Shown here piece by piece: positions 39,140 through 39,786 of a stretch of DNA of 39,786 nt. Position 1 is the first letter of the stretch. Every line of letters begins with the position of its first letter. The notes beneath the pieces were generated by a model. It was not told the origin of the DNA, did not search any database, and saw only the letters and a program-made list of their open reading frames with translations. A program made the translations under genes and the position numbers. The stretch comes from Chloroflexota bacterium (GTDB lineage Bacteria > Chloroflexota > Dehalococcoidia > Lucifugimonadales > UBA3495), in NCBI GenBank assembly GCA_002721995.1, contig PBMF01000039.1, forward strand, positions 1 to 39,786, given 5' to 3'.

Positions 39140-39786
39140 ATGATTATCCTGGCAAGCCCACTATCACGGAAATTAAGCATCTTGGCCGCCTTTTTGGCAT
39201 TGATGGCCCTAGTGCTGCTGAACCAGAACTCGGCTGCTGCGCCGGTGTTCGCCGACCACGGCCCCGAAGAGTCCCACGACGCGGCGCTGTCGGAGCATTA
39301 CGGCATTGCATCACACGACGCGACCATCTCTTCCCATTACGACGTGGGCTCCCATGACGCCTTCGTGTCCGAATACGACCAGACCGGTTCCCCACACCCA
39401 GCCCCTCGCCTTTCACCGGCAATGGATCCGGTTCCGGCGTCGGTTCCGTACCCACACCCACGCCGGGAGCCCAGTCCGGCGGAGCAAGCCGGGCTTCCAA
39501 CATCCAAGGATTCGCCCTGGAGAGTTTCACCATATCCTCGGGCACGACTGTGACCTGGACCAACCTGGACAGCTCCCCTCACACCGCCACATCGGGGATT
39601 TCTCCCAACTTTGATGGGGCCTTTGACAGCTCCTCTTTGAGTCAGAACGGGACCTTCAGTCATACGTTCAATTCAACGGGCGCCTCCCCCTACTTCTGCA
39701 CCATTCACCCGTCCATGACCGCCACCATCACGGTCCAGGAGGCCGCCGGAGCGGGCCTGCACGCAGGCACGTTCATTACGTGTATA
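39140..39786 (+). pseudogene. Secreted repeat-bearing cupredoxin (blue-copper-like), frameshifted and cut by the window end
   Basis: ATG 39140 (AGGA 5 nt upstream) starts a signal peptide, LSRKLSILAAFLALMALVLL, with likely cleavage after VFA. Then come three 13-residue repeats (39272-39388): SHDAALSEHYGIA, SHDATISSHYDVG and SHDAFVSEYDQTG. The frame then degenerates, while the frame one base back encodes a Pro/Thr/Ser/Gly linker and a plastocyanin-like domain: FTISSGTTVTWTNLD, His at 39580 (SPHTATS), Cys at 39697, His at 39706 and Met at 39715 (CTIHPSM), the type 1 copper ligands. Adding one C to the CCCC run at 39390-39393 joins both parts smoothly, so a one-base deletion or sequencing error there is likely. 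Probably an extracytoplasmic copper or electron-transfer protein. Confidence 0.75.

Noticed and set aside
1-39786. Global reassignment of TAG to an amino acid
   Set aside because: TAG is the natural stop of many intact genes here, including nth, oppB, PAC2, the flavoenzyme, SMP-30, the aminotransferase, the propeller, the SDR and the last ATPase, at positions matching family C-termini.

Overview
The window looks like a chromosomal segment of a free-living Chloroflexota bacterium, most likely Dehalococcoidia/SAR202-like. This is inferred from gene content, not measured: GC-rich coding DNA, lipoprotein binding proteins with an Ala/Thr/Pro linker after the lipobox Cys, a 46-residue DUF5679 zinc ribbon, a mix of small-molecule oxidoreductases with an oligopeptide-type ABC importer, and large FtsX-like permeases. 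No phage, IS element, CRISPR array or rRNA was seen. One tRNA gene is present, tRNA-Glu(TTC).

Layout. (1) 1-2310: 5' end of ybeY (minus); a flavin-type split-barrel gene and a divergent DUF2235 hydrolase gene, each interrupted by one in-frame TAG; a strong terminator; tRNA-Glu. (2) 2351-4205: nth-argC (minus). (3) 4274-13896: a peptide-type ABC importer on the minus strand (oppB-C-D-F) with two tandem paralogous substrate-binding lipoproteins. Each binding-protein gene has its own sigma70-type promoter and a leader of about 215 nt that can fold into a similar nested structure. A low-GC membrane-protein gene with its own promoter sits between the importer and the nearer binding protein. (4) 14097-18495: a PAC2-family gene, then a four-gene minus-strand operon (CMD-like protein, class IV aminotransferase, SMP-30 lactonase, sarcosine-oxidase-like flavoenzyme) preceded by a 22-bp near-palindrome. 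(5) 18927-22963: DUF5679 gene divergent from a cobalamin nucleotide-loop cluster (cobC-like phosphatase, cobQ, cobU, pduX-like L-threonine kinase). (6) 22992-30185: accessory metabolism: tartrate/D-malate dehydrogenase family, alpha/beta hydrolase (third in-frame TAG), Gfo/Idh/MocA oxidoreductase, an unrecognised protein, an Asp-box beta-propeller, a two-subunit CoA-transferase, and an SDR lacking the catalytic Ser and Tyr. (7) 30427-38817: a tightly coupled operon of two paralogous FtsX-like permeases of more than 1100 residues and two MacB/LolD-type ATPases. (8) 38882-39786: a secreted protein with three 13-residue His-containing repeats and a cupredoxin domain in a shifted frame, behind a structured leader; its 3' end lies outside the window.

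The most notable signals are the conserved structured leaders of the two binding-protein genes, three in-frame amber codons in otherwise well-formed genes (TAG is also a normal stop for at least 12 genes here, so it is not globally reassigned), the SDR with a degenerate active site, an AbrB-like tail on one ABC ATPase, and the repeat-bearing cupredoxin. No transcription regulator is encoded in the window, so the operator-like palindromes must be read by proteins encoded elsewhere.
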